Source: Ottelia alismoides (taxonomy: Eukaryota; Streptophyta; Magnoliopsida; Alismatales; Hydrocharitaceae). Taken from it: a stretch of DNA of 64,000 nucleotides. The notes beneath the pieces were generated by a model that ran no database searches, was not told where the DNA came from, and worked only from the letters and a program-made list of their open reading frames with translations. Location of the stretch: contig JAZKJV010006944.1 in assembly GCA_037367405.1 (NCBI GenBank), positions 682,001-746,000 of the forward strand. The letters run 5' to 3'. A program made the translations under genes and the position numbers. Positions 47,223 to 58,485 of this stretch are shown here, one piece after another (the first letter of the stretch is position 1; each line of letters opens with the position of its first letter).

Positions 47223-50200
47223 TGATGAATATGCGATTCGTCATCTTTATTCATTTATTTTAGGGATTTTTACCCTGCAGACCCTATAATCTTTTGCAAT
47301 TACCTCTATGGCCTTTGAAAGGTCCTAATTCCTCCCTCGACCTCGTAAACTTGCTCTGTCTTACCCAACAAACCCTACCATCAATTTTAACTATATTTGA
47401 GTCAATTACTTGGGTTAGTCTTGAGTTAACCTAACCAATTCGCATCCAACAATTAAGATTAGTGAAGGGAGCATCGATCGAGGGAGGGGGGTTTCCATCG
47501 TTGGGGGAGAGCAGGGAGCAGCATCCATCGTCGAAGAGGGGGGGAGCAGGGAGGAGCATCGGTGGCGAGGGGGGCTCCATCGCCGGGGGGAGCAGGGAGC
47601 AGCATGGCGGGGGGGGTGAATCCATCACCGGGGGGAGCAGGGAGCCGGAGCGTGGCTCTTGGGGGGAGATGGCGGGCGAGGCTCCTAGGGTTGGGCGCGG
47701 CTCTGGGGGACGGGGGGAGGTTCCCAAGCGGGGGCTCCGAGGCTGCAGGGAGCGCGTCGGGGACGGCTTGAACAGGGGAGCAACATCGGCAGCGAGGGGG
47801 TCTCCATCGCCGGGGGAACAGGGAGCAGAGACGAGGCGCCGCTCTAGGGGCGCGACGGCGGGCAGGGCTTCGGGGGGATGGGGTTGGGCGCGGCTCTAGG
47901 GGCTAGGTTCCCGGGCAGGGGGTTGGGGCTTCAGGGGGCGCGGGGCTCCATGGAGCTTGGGAGGAAGGGGGGGCGGGGACGACTTGAAGGGGTTTCCATC
48001 GGCCGAGGGGGGTGGGAGGGAGCAGGGAGTGGCGACGGGGTGGGCCTCCATCGATTGAGGGGGAGCAAGATGGCTGGGTAGTGGGGGTGGGAAGGGGGAG
48101 GAGGGAAGGAGCAGGATTGATGGGCACTCAAATGTAAGTTTATTGAACAAATTTGGTATAATATAGAAGAACATAACGGAATCCGGTTAATTTAAACGGA
48201 TAAATAAACGGGAGTAAACCACAGGGTCTGTAGGGTAAGAGTTAGCAAGTTTGTGGGGCGGGGGTGGAATTATGATGTTTCAAAGGTCGTAGAGGTAATT
48301 GGAAAGATTATAGGGTGTGTCAGGTAAAAATTCCTTTATTTTAGCTTAAAATCCCTTATAAAACACCTGCATATAACACTAACTCCATATTCTTACTAAC
48401 TTGCATATGTGTGTAAATATTGTACACTTCTTACTAATTTTAACCTAAAATAAATAAAGAAAGAAAGGAAAAATAAAGAAAAGAAAAAAGGGAAGACTGT
48501 ATACATGCTGACCCGAACCCCGAGAGAAGGTCCAGACTTGACCTGATCGACTAGCAATAGAGTAGGGGGAGATAGGGTCCGTAAGTAGAAAATTCAAAAA
48601 AATTATGTGTGTGTTGTTGTAAATACTTCTCACTTATTTTGTGTATATCGGTATAAAACTAATACAATTTATTTGTGTCTTAATGGACCTCAAATCGAAT
48701 AACTTTCAAAACCAAAGTTGTAAATAAAAATGTGTCTTAATTAATAAAAATAATTGCACAATTTAATCGTGTACATAATAAAAGTTGCCACACTTGGAAA
48801 AAGTTGAAAGATCAATTCTGGCTCCACATGAATTCAACGTGAACCAATCTCAGTTCCATCAGATTCTAAATTAAATTATCTTTAAAATGGCTGCGATTTC
48901 GTAATTTTTGGGCGAGTAAAAAGATGGTTTTCCAGGGTGGTTTGTGCAATTTTCCCATGTATTTTGTAAATATTGTATTTGTATATATTTGTAAATTATT
49001 CTTACTAATTATTTAAAATAAAAATAAAAATAAAAGAAGAAGCTAATTTCCTCATTTATCTTTGTATAAAATGTCATATATGTATATAGTATATGTATAT
49101 AGTTGCTATTTTTAATTAACCACCATAAAAAATAAAAAAATAGCATTTTCTAATTCAACTAAATAAAGTGATGAAAATTCAAAAAAAATAGTTAATTTTG
49201 TAAATAGTTTCATCTCTTAGTCTTTATCTCATTTCAATTTTTGCAGCCATCTTATCTCTTTATCCAAAAGGCCAAATATTCAAAATTTCATCTCCGTTCT
49301 CTTTTTTATTTATATGGCTCCTTCTCCTTCATTCCAACTCGATCAATCTTTAGAGAGAGCAGCCCGATCTCTGAGAGAAAATTTCGTCGAGAAAGTTGCC
49401 TAGTCTCCAAGCCATCCAGTGACAGCGAGTCGGCCTTGTCGAGGCGATCACGGTCCATTTCCGCTCCTAAGCGAGATTCGTCGTCATTTTTCTTCTTATT
49501 CCATCTAGTTTAATGGTATCTTCATTGTCACAATTTTATTTTGTAGTCATTTTTTTAGATCATAGAATCATCATCACAATTTGATCCACCAACGACCCGA
49601 GTTTTCATCTCATCTTCTCGATCTCTCCGCCTTCAATTTCTACCTCCCACGATCTATCAACTCCGACCACGCACGGTGGCCAGAGATAGGATTCGAATCA
49701 TTCATTTTCGTCGGATCCTCGTTCATTTTCCTATTTGTAAATGATTAAAAAAATTAATAAAAAACCATTTGTTTTCTTTATTTCTAATGTTTGTTTTGCA
49801 GGACCATTAAAAAGAAAACAACAAAAAAAGTAAAAAAACATTCCTAATTTTCTTTAAAATTTCGGATTTACAAAAAAATCAATAAAAAGGATTTTTTACT
49901 GTTTTCATTCACTATTTACAAAATAAATAAAATTACAAAAAAATAAAAAAATAAAATAAAAAAAGGAAGAGATGGAACCATGGCCGCCACCCCCGCCGTC
50001 GGTCCTCCGTGCGCCTCCTGTGGTCCCTCCTCCTTCTAGTCGCACGAGGTGGCGCCTGTACAACGCCGATACGAGGCGACCCCCTCCAGCTCCCGCGTAG
50101 ACCGCCAACGCGATGCGGCCCCCTCCAGATCCATGCGAACTCCACTCTCCGCCCACAGCGTCGACTCCAGCAACACGCCGCTGTGTGCCATCCTCCACGC

Positions 50201-51614
50201 AACGCACGCGGCAACGCACGATCCCATCCTCCCAAGCACCGACGGCTACCCCACGTCTTCCTCCTCCACACGGTCACGCGCGGCGGTCGAGCCTCCTGCC
50301 ACAACAGCCCCAACCGCAACTCATCGAAGCCCACATATCTGAAGTGCCTCGTCGGCCGACGCCCGGCCCCGTCTCGATTCACCGACGATCCAGACCCGCC
50401 ACCAGTTCAACCACCTGCTTGCCAACAGCCGCCGCCCTTGCTTGGAGGAGAAGGCATGGGGCGGTGGCCACTCCTTCCCCCTCTTGGTTTGAGAAACAAA
50501 GAATGAAGAAACAAGAGAAACCCTAGGGCTTCTTCAATTAAAAACTGGGAAAACGGTGCTAAAGACCTTGTCAGTTCCTGATATTACAAGAAGAACCTCA
50601 AGCTCCCGATATTTTTAGTAATTTACGAGATTCATCCTAAAACTTATTTTTGTTATAATTCAGTCCAAAACCTTTGCATATTTACATTTCAGACCCTGCT
50701 ATCTAGACTTTAAATTTGCATGATATTTAAGTTGGAATGAATGTTATTTGTAATCTAAAAATATTGAAAAAATTATGTTATGCTCTTGATGTGATTATTT
50801 TCTTAACATAAAATTTGCATTGCATTTTGCCTTCATTTATTATTATTAAAAAATCAAAAACATGTCATTTTTCCCTATTTGAAATTCAAAAATTCATAAA
50901 AAATCAAATAATGTTCCAAAAATTCCAAAAATATTAGAGTAGTTTTATTTCATTTGTCGTTTAATTTCTAACCAAATTTCATGCATTGATCCTTTATAAA
51001 ACACAAAAAAATTGAAAAACATAAAAATTATATAAAAATCACAGAACATTCTTTAAAAATCCAAAAATTATGATTTCAGTTTTTGTTTGTAGATAATTGC
51101 TTCTAGTTTACCTAAAAAATAATTGTCAGGAGTTTTGGGCATTAAAATATTTTTAAGTTGCAAATTACTCCAGGATGTGCATATTTTCACATTTTTTTAC
51201 TGTTAGATTTCTAGAAAAATAAAAAACATCAAAAATTCTCTAAAATATTTCAAAACTTTTAAAACCAAAAAAATTCTGGATTTTTCTGAGTATTTTTTAT
51301 TAATTGAAAAATTACAAAAAGAGTTGGTGTTTGTATTTTTAATCGTGTGAATATTACTTCATGTTATTTTCGAAAATTAAAAAATATAAAAAAAATCACA
51401 AAAACCAAAGATAGTTGTCCTTTGAGATTCATGTTTTCTCTTAATTGATTTTTGATTAATTGAATAACCCTCAGGAATTGTAGCCTTCCTGAGTTCGACC
51501 ATGTCTGCTATACAGGTTAATAAGTAGCAAAAAAAAATTGTTTGTCACGGGATTTTGGGGACAACAACGACCAATTTATCATCATTTTCCAACCCTCTAA
51601 TTTTCGTGTCAACA
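47223..51614 (+). repeat. E3 3' LTR, interrupted by a Mutator-like element
   Basis: After removing 47263-48334 and one 9-base repeat the LTR is about 3.3 kb, against 2972 bases for the 5' copy. It starts TGATGAATATGCGATTCGTC and ends TTTTCGTGTCAACA. The TATA-like box (49309-49317) and acceptor-like tgttttgcag (ends about 49801) are kept, but the donor-like AAGGTGAG of the 5' LTR is AAGCGAG here (about 49470). Frames at 49905-50526 fall in the GC-rich leader. Confidence 0.9.
47263..48334 (+). mobile_element. Mutator-like non-autonomous element (possible Pack-MULE)
   Basis: This is a 1072-base element with imperfect terminal inverted repeats of about 56 bases: GGGATTTTTACCC... at the left and the complement of ...GGTAAAAATTCC at the right. 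Both share a CCCTATAATCTTT and CAATTACCTCTA core. It is flanked by a perfect 9-base duplication, ttattttta-type (47254-47262 and 48335-48343, tttattttа read as T3-A-T4-A). A 9-base duplication and long G-starting repeats are marks of Mutator-like elements. The middle (47460-48120) is very GC-rich, with iterated catcg-ccgggg-gagcaggg units, unlike its AT-rich surroundings. No transposase is present. The 145-codon frame at 47462-47899 is Gly/Arg/Ser-rich and not recognised. Confidence 0.88.
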
Positions 51615-53466
51615 TGCGGTTGACATCCACCCATAAGTCATGAATTTTGTTCATGTAGGAACACATCTCATCGATTATCTCCTGTTGTATGTCCACAAGA
51701 CCATACGAAGAAGGAAGGGGAAAAATTGGAAAGAAGAATGAGAGGAGTGGCCCTGCTTGCTAGGGTACTACCTCTTCTGTTGTTGTTGTTGTTGCGGTGC
51801 TTGTTGAAATTGTAGGCCCTGCTGGCCCGCCTGGTAATGGCCCTATCGACCATATTGTTGGTATTGTTGTCGCTGCTATTGGGGTGGCTAGAATCTAAGG
51901 ATGTACTGTGACGGAGATGGTGTAGAGGTGAATGCGGTCTTGTAGAAGGTTGAGAGATGCTAGTTGGTCCGTCGATTCCCCACACATCCCTTCCTGGAAG
52001 GGTCCAGAGTATATCATACTTCATTCACCTCCCAAACCGATGGAGGCTCCTCCTGAACTATCTCTGCTGATGGAGGGGACTATTGGAAAGAGTGGGCGTA
52101 GGACTGGTCCTGCTCCCACGGCTGGGGTTGCCCTGACACCAACTTCTCCAGAATATGGTGAACTCGGTATACGGGGGCAAAGGGTGTAGTCATGACAGTT
52201 ATCCTTATCTTAGATAGGATCTTCGTCAACTCCGAATTTTATTTCGGAATTTTGGAGACGCTCCTGACAACTCATCAATCCTCATGTCAATCTTCTCGAC
52301 TATTGAAAGCTTGTCCTCTAGGAGTTTCATGCTATGGGTTACGTCCTAAGAGAGATCGATAATAGCAGACTTTACCCCTCCAGATAAGAGTGAATTGGGG
52401 GATGATATATAGGCCCTGCTAGCCATCTATGAGCAGTTGGTTTCAGCCATCTGCTTGAATATCTTCCAAACGGTATCTTATCCTCGTGATGTATAGTTGC
52501 ATCCACATGCAGCGCTCTCTAAACCCTGCATCTCAGGGTTGAGACTAGGGATGAGCATCGGGTCGGGTCGGTCTCACCTCGGCCCAACCCGAGCCCGTTT
52601 AACATGGCGGGCACGCTGGCCAGGCCAAGGCCCGAATAAATTTGTAAAACCCTGCCCAAGCCCGAGCCCAAGCCAATGATACTTCGGCCGGGCCTAGGGC
52701 AGGCCGGCCAGATTAAGAACAAATTAGTAGTTGTGATCTTAATGTCCTTGAAATATAGAGAGGTCCAAGCAAAAAAAATCTTCTTCTTCCATGATTATAT
52801 TATTTGAAACTTTATCTTATAGCCAAAGAAAAGGAGGAAGAACAAGGAACGACAAGCAAGCTGTTTATATTCCAATAATCCAAGCTCCATATACATCACA
52901 AAAATACATCAAATATAATTATCGGGTTGGGCCTCCGATGGGCCTATATTCGGGCTGGCCCATGGCATTCGAGCTCGGGCCCATCGTTGCTCGAGCCCAG
53001 GCTTATAAGAGAATTGGGTCGAAAATTAAGTCCAGGACCGCCCAACTATTGTTCATACTCGGGACCAGGCTGGGCTATATCAGGCCAGGCATCGGGTTGG
53101 GTTAGTCGTCCATACCCAATGCTCATCCCTAGTTGAGACCAGTGAAAAACGATTGGACCAAGATGTTGTCATCTAGTTTATGACAGGAACACTGCATGAT
53201 TTCCTTGAACATTTCCCAAGCATTGCAGAAGGCTACATGGAGTTATTGGGAAAAACTTGCAATGTGTGTCCTCATTATGTTAGTCCTTCTTAAAGGGTAG
53301 AACTTCTTTAGATATAGGTCCTTGATCATGGCATATGCGGTGACTGTAACTCCTAGATTTTTCATCCAGTAGTCGGCTTTGCCACCTAAGGCAAATGGAA
53401 GGGTTGTGAACCTAATATAATCCTAGCTAACTGACGAGTCGCTAAATACGATGTATAATTTGGTCA
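51615..53466 (-). pseudogene. E4 gag, N-terminal and middle part
   Basis: This is an Athila/Tat gag read on the minus strand from 53466. It has TKLYIVFSDSSVS, FTTLPFALGGKADYWMKNLG (about 53405-53345), YAMIKDLYLKKFYPLRRTN, AFCNAWEMFKEIMQCSCHKL (about 53240-53180), ILVQSFFTGLN, then across the MITE EMQGLESAACGC and KIFKQMAETN. A predicted coiled stretch (KLLEDKLSIVEKIDMRIDEL) is at about 52330-52270. The C-terminal part to 51615 is Gln/Thr/Asn-rich. It starts in mid-domain at 53466 because E5 is inserted there. Several stops are present. It is the same gene as the gag piece at 38615-39286. Confidence 0.82.
52546..53131 (+). mobile_element. hAT-type MITE
   Basis: A 586-base element has terminal inverted repeats TAGGGATGAGCATCGGGT (left) and the complement of ACCCAATGCTCATCCCTA (right). 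It is flanked by a perfect 8-base duplication gttgagac (52538-52545 and 53132-53139). TAGGGATG ends and 8-base duplications are characteristic of plant hAT non-autonomous elements. The subterminal parts are rich in GGGTCGGG / CCCGAGCCC repeats. No transposase is present. Frames inside (52497-53136, both strands) follow these repeats and are not genes. Confidence 0.93.
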
Positions 53467-56343
53467 CGTTGTAGCATGTGTACTTAGCAATTCAGTCAGA
53501 ACCGAGACAAGATCTCCGTGAAGAGTGTCTCGGCTTAATTTATATCCCGGGCAAGTCCGGGGTCGAACACAGGGAGGCAAAGGAACAACTTGGGTTAATT
53601 CGATAATTTATATCTTGATTTCCAAATGCGGATTTTTAGATTTTTTTTAATGCCGAATGAAATGTGAATGCAAATGCGGGTGAATTAAGACACTAAGAAA
53701 ACACACAACAAGGCCAAATTAATTTTAATGTCAAATTAGTCCAATTAAGCCAAATTATATTTTTCTTAAAATCGTAATCCAGTGATGAATGCAAGACATA
53801 TTTTCTTGTATTTTTAGGAATTAAAATGCAACAGCTAAAAATACATACTTTTTATGGGGTTTTTTCGTAATTTTTCGAAGAAACAGTAAGTAAAAATTAT
53901 GAAAATTTTAGTGAAATAAAAGCATGATGCAAGGAAGCTACAGTACTATTTTTGGAATTTTCGGACAAAGTATGAATTTTTATGGATTTTTTAGTGAAAT
54001 CAGAGTGATAGTGAGTAAATAATTCCTAATTAATCCACAATATTAAATTAATCAGAGAGCAAATTATCTCATATAGATGTTTTCATATGGAATCCAGGAG
54101 ACTTGAATTTTTGTGAAAAAGATGTCGGTGGATTTAATTAAAAATCAAATACTAAATTCACTCTACAATTTATTTCAAGCACAAAACATCTCCACTTTTG
54201 ATGAAATTTCGATAGTAAGTTAAGCATATATTAAGGCATCATTACTAATTTTTGTGGAATTTTTAGACCAATTGTTTGCGAGATATAAATTTACATGTTC
54301 AAAATGGGTAAAATATCCAATTTTTCAGTTAGACAATTTTAATTACCCACAATTCACAAAAATACAAATAAATATCGACAATGTAGAGAATCAGTTGCTC
54401 AACATGAAATCATTTTTCATTGAATATAAAGATGCATAACAAGTGTCCAAATCAGCATACAAACATAGGGGTATCGATGCAAACTCAGAAAACAATATTT
54501 ACATCAAAAACATGTACAGGGACCATTCCGTAATTATAGAAACTATACAAGAGAGTTCTGCAATGTTTACAATTAAAAAAAAATAAAAGAAAAGAGGTTG
54601 GACCTTCTTCTTTCTCACGATGGGGGCGCAGGTGGAGAACCCAAAGGGGGCGGCGGCGCGGTCGGCGGCGCGGAGGGCGGCGACGGCACGGCAGTGGCAT
54701 GGAGGCGCGCGGCGCGCGGTGGTGACGAGGGCGGCGCGATGGCGGCGGGGGCGACTGGAATCGAGGAGGTCAGCGTGAGGCGCGGAAGTCGGCGGCGAGG
54801 GCGGCGTGCGGCGACAGCTGCTGGGGTGCTCGCGCGGAGGCCGTGCCTCTGTGAGGGGCGGCATCGGCCACGCGGGGAGGCGTTGGCAGCGGCAACGCCT
54901 CTTGGAGGATGGGGGGGCGGTGGGCCGTGGTCTGCTCCTCCTCCTTTTTTAAAATTTTTTTTGATTTTTTTGTTGTAAATAAAAGACAAAAGAAAACTCT
55001 TTGTTTTGTTTTAAAAAATTTTATTTTTTTAGATTTTGTTAAGACAGGGAATGCACATGATAAAAGAACAGTGATGATGGTGATGAAGATGAAGAATAAA
55101 TAAATGGAGGATGTGCGGTGATGATATGATGAACTAAAAAAATTACAAAGATAAAAATAAAGACAAGATGAAACTAAAATTACCTACGATGAACGCGGGC
55201 GCCTATGAAGTGCTCACAAGAGCACGGTCTTCGCTCGAATCGCCGGCGAGCGATGAGCTCGAGCAACGCATGGATGTGGTTGCGATATTGGCCAAAAAGC
55301 CAATGGATCTCACCGGAGAGAGGGTTGTCGTCGCTCGACCGCGGTTGCGTCGCTGTCACCGATTCAACTCTGGGAACTGGGCTCTCCTCACATAAAGATG
55401 GATCAAAGGCAAATTGAGGAGGATGGGATGTATATATAGATGATGAAATGAGAGGTTATTTAAATGGTGGGAGGTTATTTTATTAATGGAGTTGAATGGG
55501 AAGTTTAAAAAATGGTGGGGTTGAATGGAGGTTGGTGGTAGGATGAGTTGAATGGTGGTTATTGTAAAGAATGTAAAATAAATAAATAAATAAAATAATG
55601 ATATGAAGTAGGCTACTTTAAATACAACAAAATAAAGAAGGAAAAATAGTAGTGAATTTACAAGTGAATACATACAACATGTACATTTTTTTGTTAGCTT
55701 TTCTAATATGTATTTTTTTGTCTTTTTAATAAGAGATATTTACAACGGAAAAATAATATAAAATAATATAATTAAAATACAACACAACAATGATAAAAAA
55801 ATGACGAAAGAATGAATATATACAAAATATACAATGTACATCTAGGTCCCAAAATCCAACTTTTACAAACAAGCTCCGATTTGAAATCACTTCCTTTGGA
55901 TAGATAATTTTCTAACTTGAACTTTAAAAGTGAGTTTGGTGAATTTGGAGTTCATACGGAGCGGGAATTTGGCTTGGAAGTTGGACTTTACGGCTTTTCT
56001 CTTTGGGATCTAGGAGCATTTATTTGAGCTAAAATTTGTTTTGTATTTTTGTATTTTTATATACATAGTTATGAACAAGTTGGAGAAAGAATTAGCCAAA
56101 AAGGAGTTGAAATGAAATTATTAAAATACATAAAGTTTTGGGCTATTTACAGGTGAGAAACTCCCTTGATTTTGTGGATTTTTATTGTAATTTATTTTGT
56201 ACAATCTAATATACATTAATTAGTGTGTTTTATTTACAAGAGACATTTTGTTAATTTAATGAATTTATGTACATTTTTCTGGGATTTTACTCGGGGATTT
56301 TGCTAAGATCAAGATATTGAGATGATGAATCGTGGATTCGTCA
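53467..56343 (-). repeat. E5 3' LTR
   Basis: This 2877-base LTR in sense starts TGACGAATCCACGATTCATC and ends ...CATGCTACAACG. A TATA box (tctatatataca, plus 55431-55439) is followed by a GC-rich leader to a donor-like CGTAG/GTAATT at 55183. A second GC-rich block is at 54620-54930. Near the LTR end a short hairpin CCGAGACA...TGTCTCGG is at 53496-53528. Frames at 54485-54989 and 55168-55673 fall in these GC-rich parts. Confidence 0.88.
55431..55439 (-). promoter_or_regulatory. TATA-like box of E5 LTR
   Basis: tctatatatacatccc in sense lies about 250 bases before the conserved donor-like site. The matching E4 sequence (29673-29682) has lost the TATA. Confidence 0.6.
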
Positions 56344-56356
56344 CCCCCCTATACTT
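56344..56356 (-). promoter_or_regulatory. E5 polypurine tract
   Basis: aaagtatagggggg in sense lies directly before the LTR start. The same core AAGTATAGGGGG forms the 3' arm of the hairpin at 58217-58254. Confidence 0.85.
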
Positions 56357-58485
56357 TAAACTTTGCTAGTCCTTGAGCAAATAAATAATGAATAAGTTGG
56401 ATTAACCCCTGAATGTGCACGTGAATGCAAGACTTGATCCGTTCAAGAACTCTCGGCTTTAGAGATCCTAAAATTCTAAGCTGAACCAAGCTCTAGTCAA
56501 AAGGTATCTAATTTCCCTAATCATCAGACTCTCTTTGTATACATATATAGTAGGGATATGACTTTAAGTGTTGACCGCATTTACAAGAGTAGAGTCACAA
56601 CGTCACCCAAAGTTCCAGTCCAAGAGACTCTCCTAAGGACCCGATCCTCAACACTAGGGAATAAACCATTTCTTGCATCCAATCCACCATCTCTTTAGTT
56701 GTCATACTTAAAAGTGTAGATGGAAGGCCAGTTGATGGAGGGCATAGGATTGTGTCATTTCTTCTCTCCCTCTCATTGGAACAAGGATCCTCTCGAGTGC
56801 CTTATTACGCAACGCATATTTTTGGTGTTGATCTGTGCATCCGTCAAGAGAAGTTGGAGTCGTCTGCACTTGTTTTCCTGGGAGTACACCGGGTTGTGTC
56901 TTTTTTGAGTATCTATTATACCTTCTACACCCAGACTTGTAGCATTTATGATGCAGAGCCCTTTTGTAGTGCAAGCCCAACTCCTGGTCCTAATAGCGGT
57001 GGTCCAAGTGGACACTTTGAAATGGTTGGGAGCGCTCGCCTTTGGTAGAAGCTCTTTTGATAATTGACTTTGTATGTAATGAGAGCTTTTCTTTGACATT
57101 TCATTGCTTTGTAATATTTTGGCTAGCTCCACTGCTTTTACCAAGAGTTGACGCACACTGATCAACATTTTTTTATTTTATCACACCCTGGCACATAGGT
57201 AAATGTTAAGAGATAGTACAAGAACCATGTTCTCATACTGGCTAAAGATGCTGACACTCAGGTTTCATGGAGCCTTCATTGATTTTATCCCATCCTCGAG
57301 CATCATCAAATCAAGTCCAAACTCAAATCCCTCATCCCAGACCCTCAAGTGAAATTTCAACTCATCTCATCATAATTGCAGTCGTGTACGTGAGGTGCTG
57401 ATCATATTCTTTAAGGTAGAGACTAAGCATGCAATATAGCACACAAATCTTTCAAACTAGGGAAAAGTGAATAATTAAGTCCAAGACTTTAATGACTAAG
57501 GTTGATTAACTCAAAATCTCAAGACCTCATAAACCAAGTGTTCTTGAGCATCACTAGTCTTGTGTGAATGTGAATTGTGTCAGGGATTAAATCAACTTAT
57601 TAGTTAGTGTTTTTTAGAGAGTTTTTAGAAAAGGTTTTTTTTCAAGAAGTTTTTTTTATAAACAAAAGCAAAGAAGAGTTTTTTATCAACAGTTTTTTTC
57701 AAGAGTTTCTTTTTTTTTTGAAAAACAAAGGAAAAGATTTTTTTTGAAAAAGTGTTGCTCTCTTTTTAAAAAAAATTGAAAAAGATAAGTAAATAAGAAA
57801 GGACTTCTTTTTTTTGAAAAAGGTTTTTTTTGAAGCAAATAAAGGAAAGAGAACAAAAAACACACATTTTTTAAAAGTTTTTAAGGGTTTTTTTTGAAAA
57901 TTTTTTTTACCCACCCCCTAATTATTATATAATATATACAAAAATACGTGAAAGTACGAGCTATGGATAAAGTATATATGTAATATATACACGCCCCCCT
58001 ATACTTAGCATGTGCTATGTCCTCATGGCACAAGAAGCGAGAAAAAGACATAGCTCGTGCTAAGCGTAGGATGACTAAAATAATAAAAAGTATAGAAGTC
58101 GATCCACCCCCTATACTTAGGCTTTCGTCAGCCTAAGTGTAGAAGAAGAGCAAAAATGGGACGGATGAGGTCAAGAGGAGAAATGGATGAGTATATACAC
58201 ATGGATGGCATTGGCTCCCCCTATACTTAGGCTCTTGGTAAGCCTAAGTATAAGACAAGAGTAAGTGTAAGAACCGATGTGATCTGGAGAATATACAAAA
58301 AAGGGCGAATGTACAAGAGGAATGAATCTTCTAAGATGTTGAATCTTGATGCTGCATCTTCATGATGAGTAATGTGATGTATCTGCTCTATGCTCGCTCT
58401 GCATGATGTTGATGACCTCGACTTTGACTAACTGCTCTTTTGAATCAACAAAATGCTTCAACAGTTGTCCATTTACCACATGATA
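56357..58485 (-). other. E5 3' non-coding region
   Basis: No env-like gene is seen in these 2.1 kb. The region aligns with E4 (30591-31186 and 33717-35100). A T-rich tract at 57600-57910 (A-rich in sense) stands between the hairpin array and the LTR. The open frame at 56773-57168 has no recognisable domain. The empty site for S2 is at 56946-56950. Confidence 0.7.
57994..58254 (-). repeat. E5 3' hairpin array (3 members)
   Basis: Stem-loops lie at 57994-58070 (long; plus arms cttagcatgtgctatgtc and gacatagctcgtgctaag), 58107-58142 (ctatacttaggct / agcctaagtgtag) and 58217-58254 (tatacttaggct / agcctaagtata). Starts are 113 and 110 bases apart. In sense, the 3' arms end in purine runs. Confidence 0.88.

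Larger units (their letters stand above)
39287..51614 (+). mobile_element. E3: complete non-autonomous Athila-like element
   Basis: E3 has two LTRs (39287-42258 and 47223-51614, the latter with a Mutator-like insertion), a tRNA-Asp-like PBS, about 5 kb of internal DNA and a purine-rich tract before the 3' LTR. The internal part codes for a leading ORF, a protease-like ORF and a short tail ORF, but RT, RNase H and integrase are absent. It would depend on enzymes of a relative. Flanks are acagg (39282-39286) and tgcgg (51615-51619), so no target duplication is visible. The element may come from recombination, or the flanks have changed. It sits in E4's gag in opposite orientation. Confidence 0.88.
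27615..53466 (-). mobile_element. E4: Athila-like gypsy element, minus strand, heavily nested
   Basis: E4 order in sense from the right: gag (53466-51615), insertion E3, gag C-terminus and protease (39286-38420), RT, RNase H, integrase (to about 35103), hairpin array, 3' region with S2 inside, polypurine tract, 3' LTR (27615-30577). The N-terminal part of gag, PBS and 5' LTR are beyond the window, because E5 is inserted in gag at 53467. Its closest relative is E5. Compared with E5 it has lost key catalytic residues of RT and integrase. It inserted into E2. Confidence 0.85.

Noticed and set aside
47462..47899. 145-codon frame in the Mutator-like element
   Set aside because: It is made of GC-rich iterated sequence, Gly/Ser/Arg-biased and with competing frames on the other strand. 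No domain is recognisable.
53530..53580. tRNA-like GGTCGAACACAGGGAG near the E5 LTR end (also 27695-27720)
   Set aside because: Only a T-arm-like piece is present, with no acceptor stem or anticodon arm. It is part of the conserved LTR end.
53467..56343. Reading this LTR as the 5' LTR of E4 in a tandem LTR-internal-LTR-internal array
   Set aside because: E4 gag abuts the LTR end in mid-domain with no PBS or leader, which fits insertion of E5 into gag better. The right flank would settle it.
56773..57168. 131-codon frame on the minus strand of the E5 3' region as a possible env-like gene
   Set aside because: There is no signal peptide, membrane segment or glycosylation pattern, and the matching E4 region is interrupted and not open.
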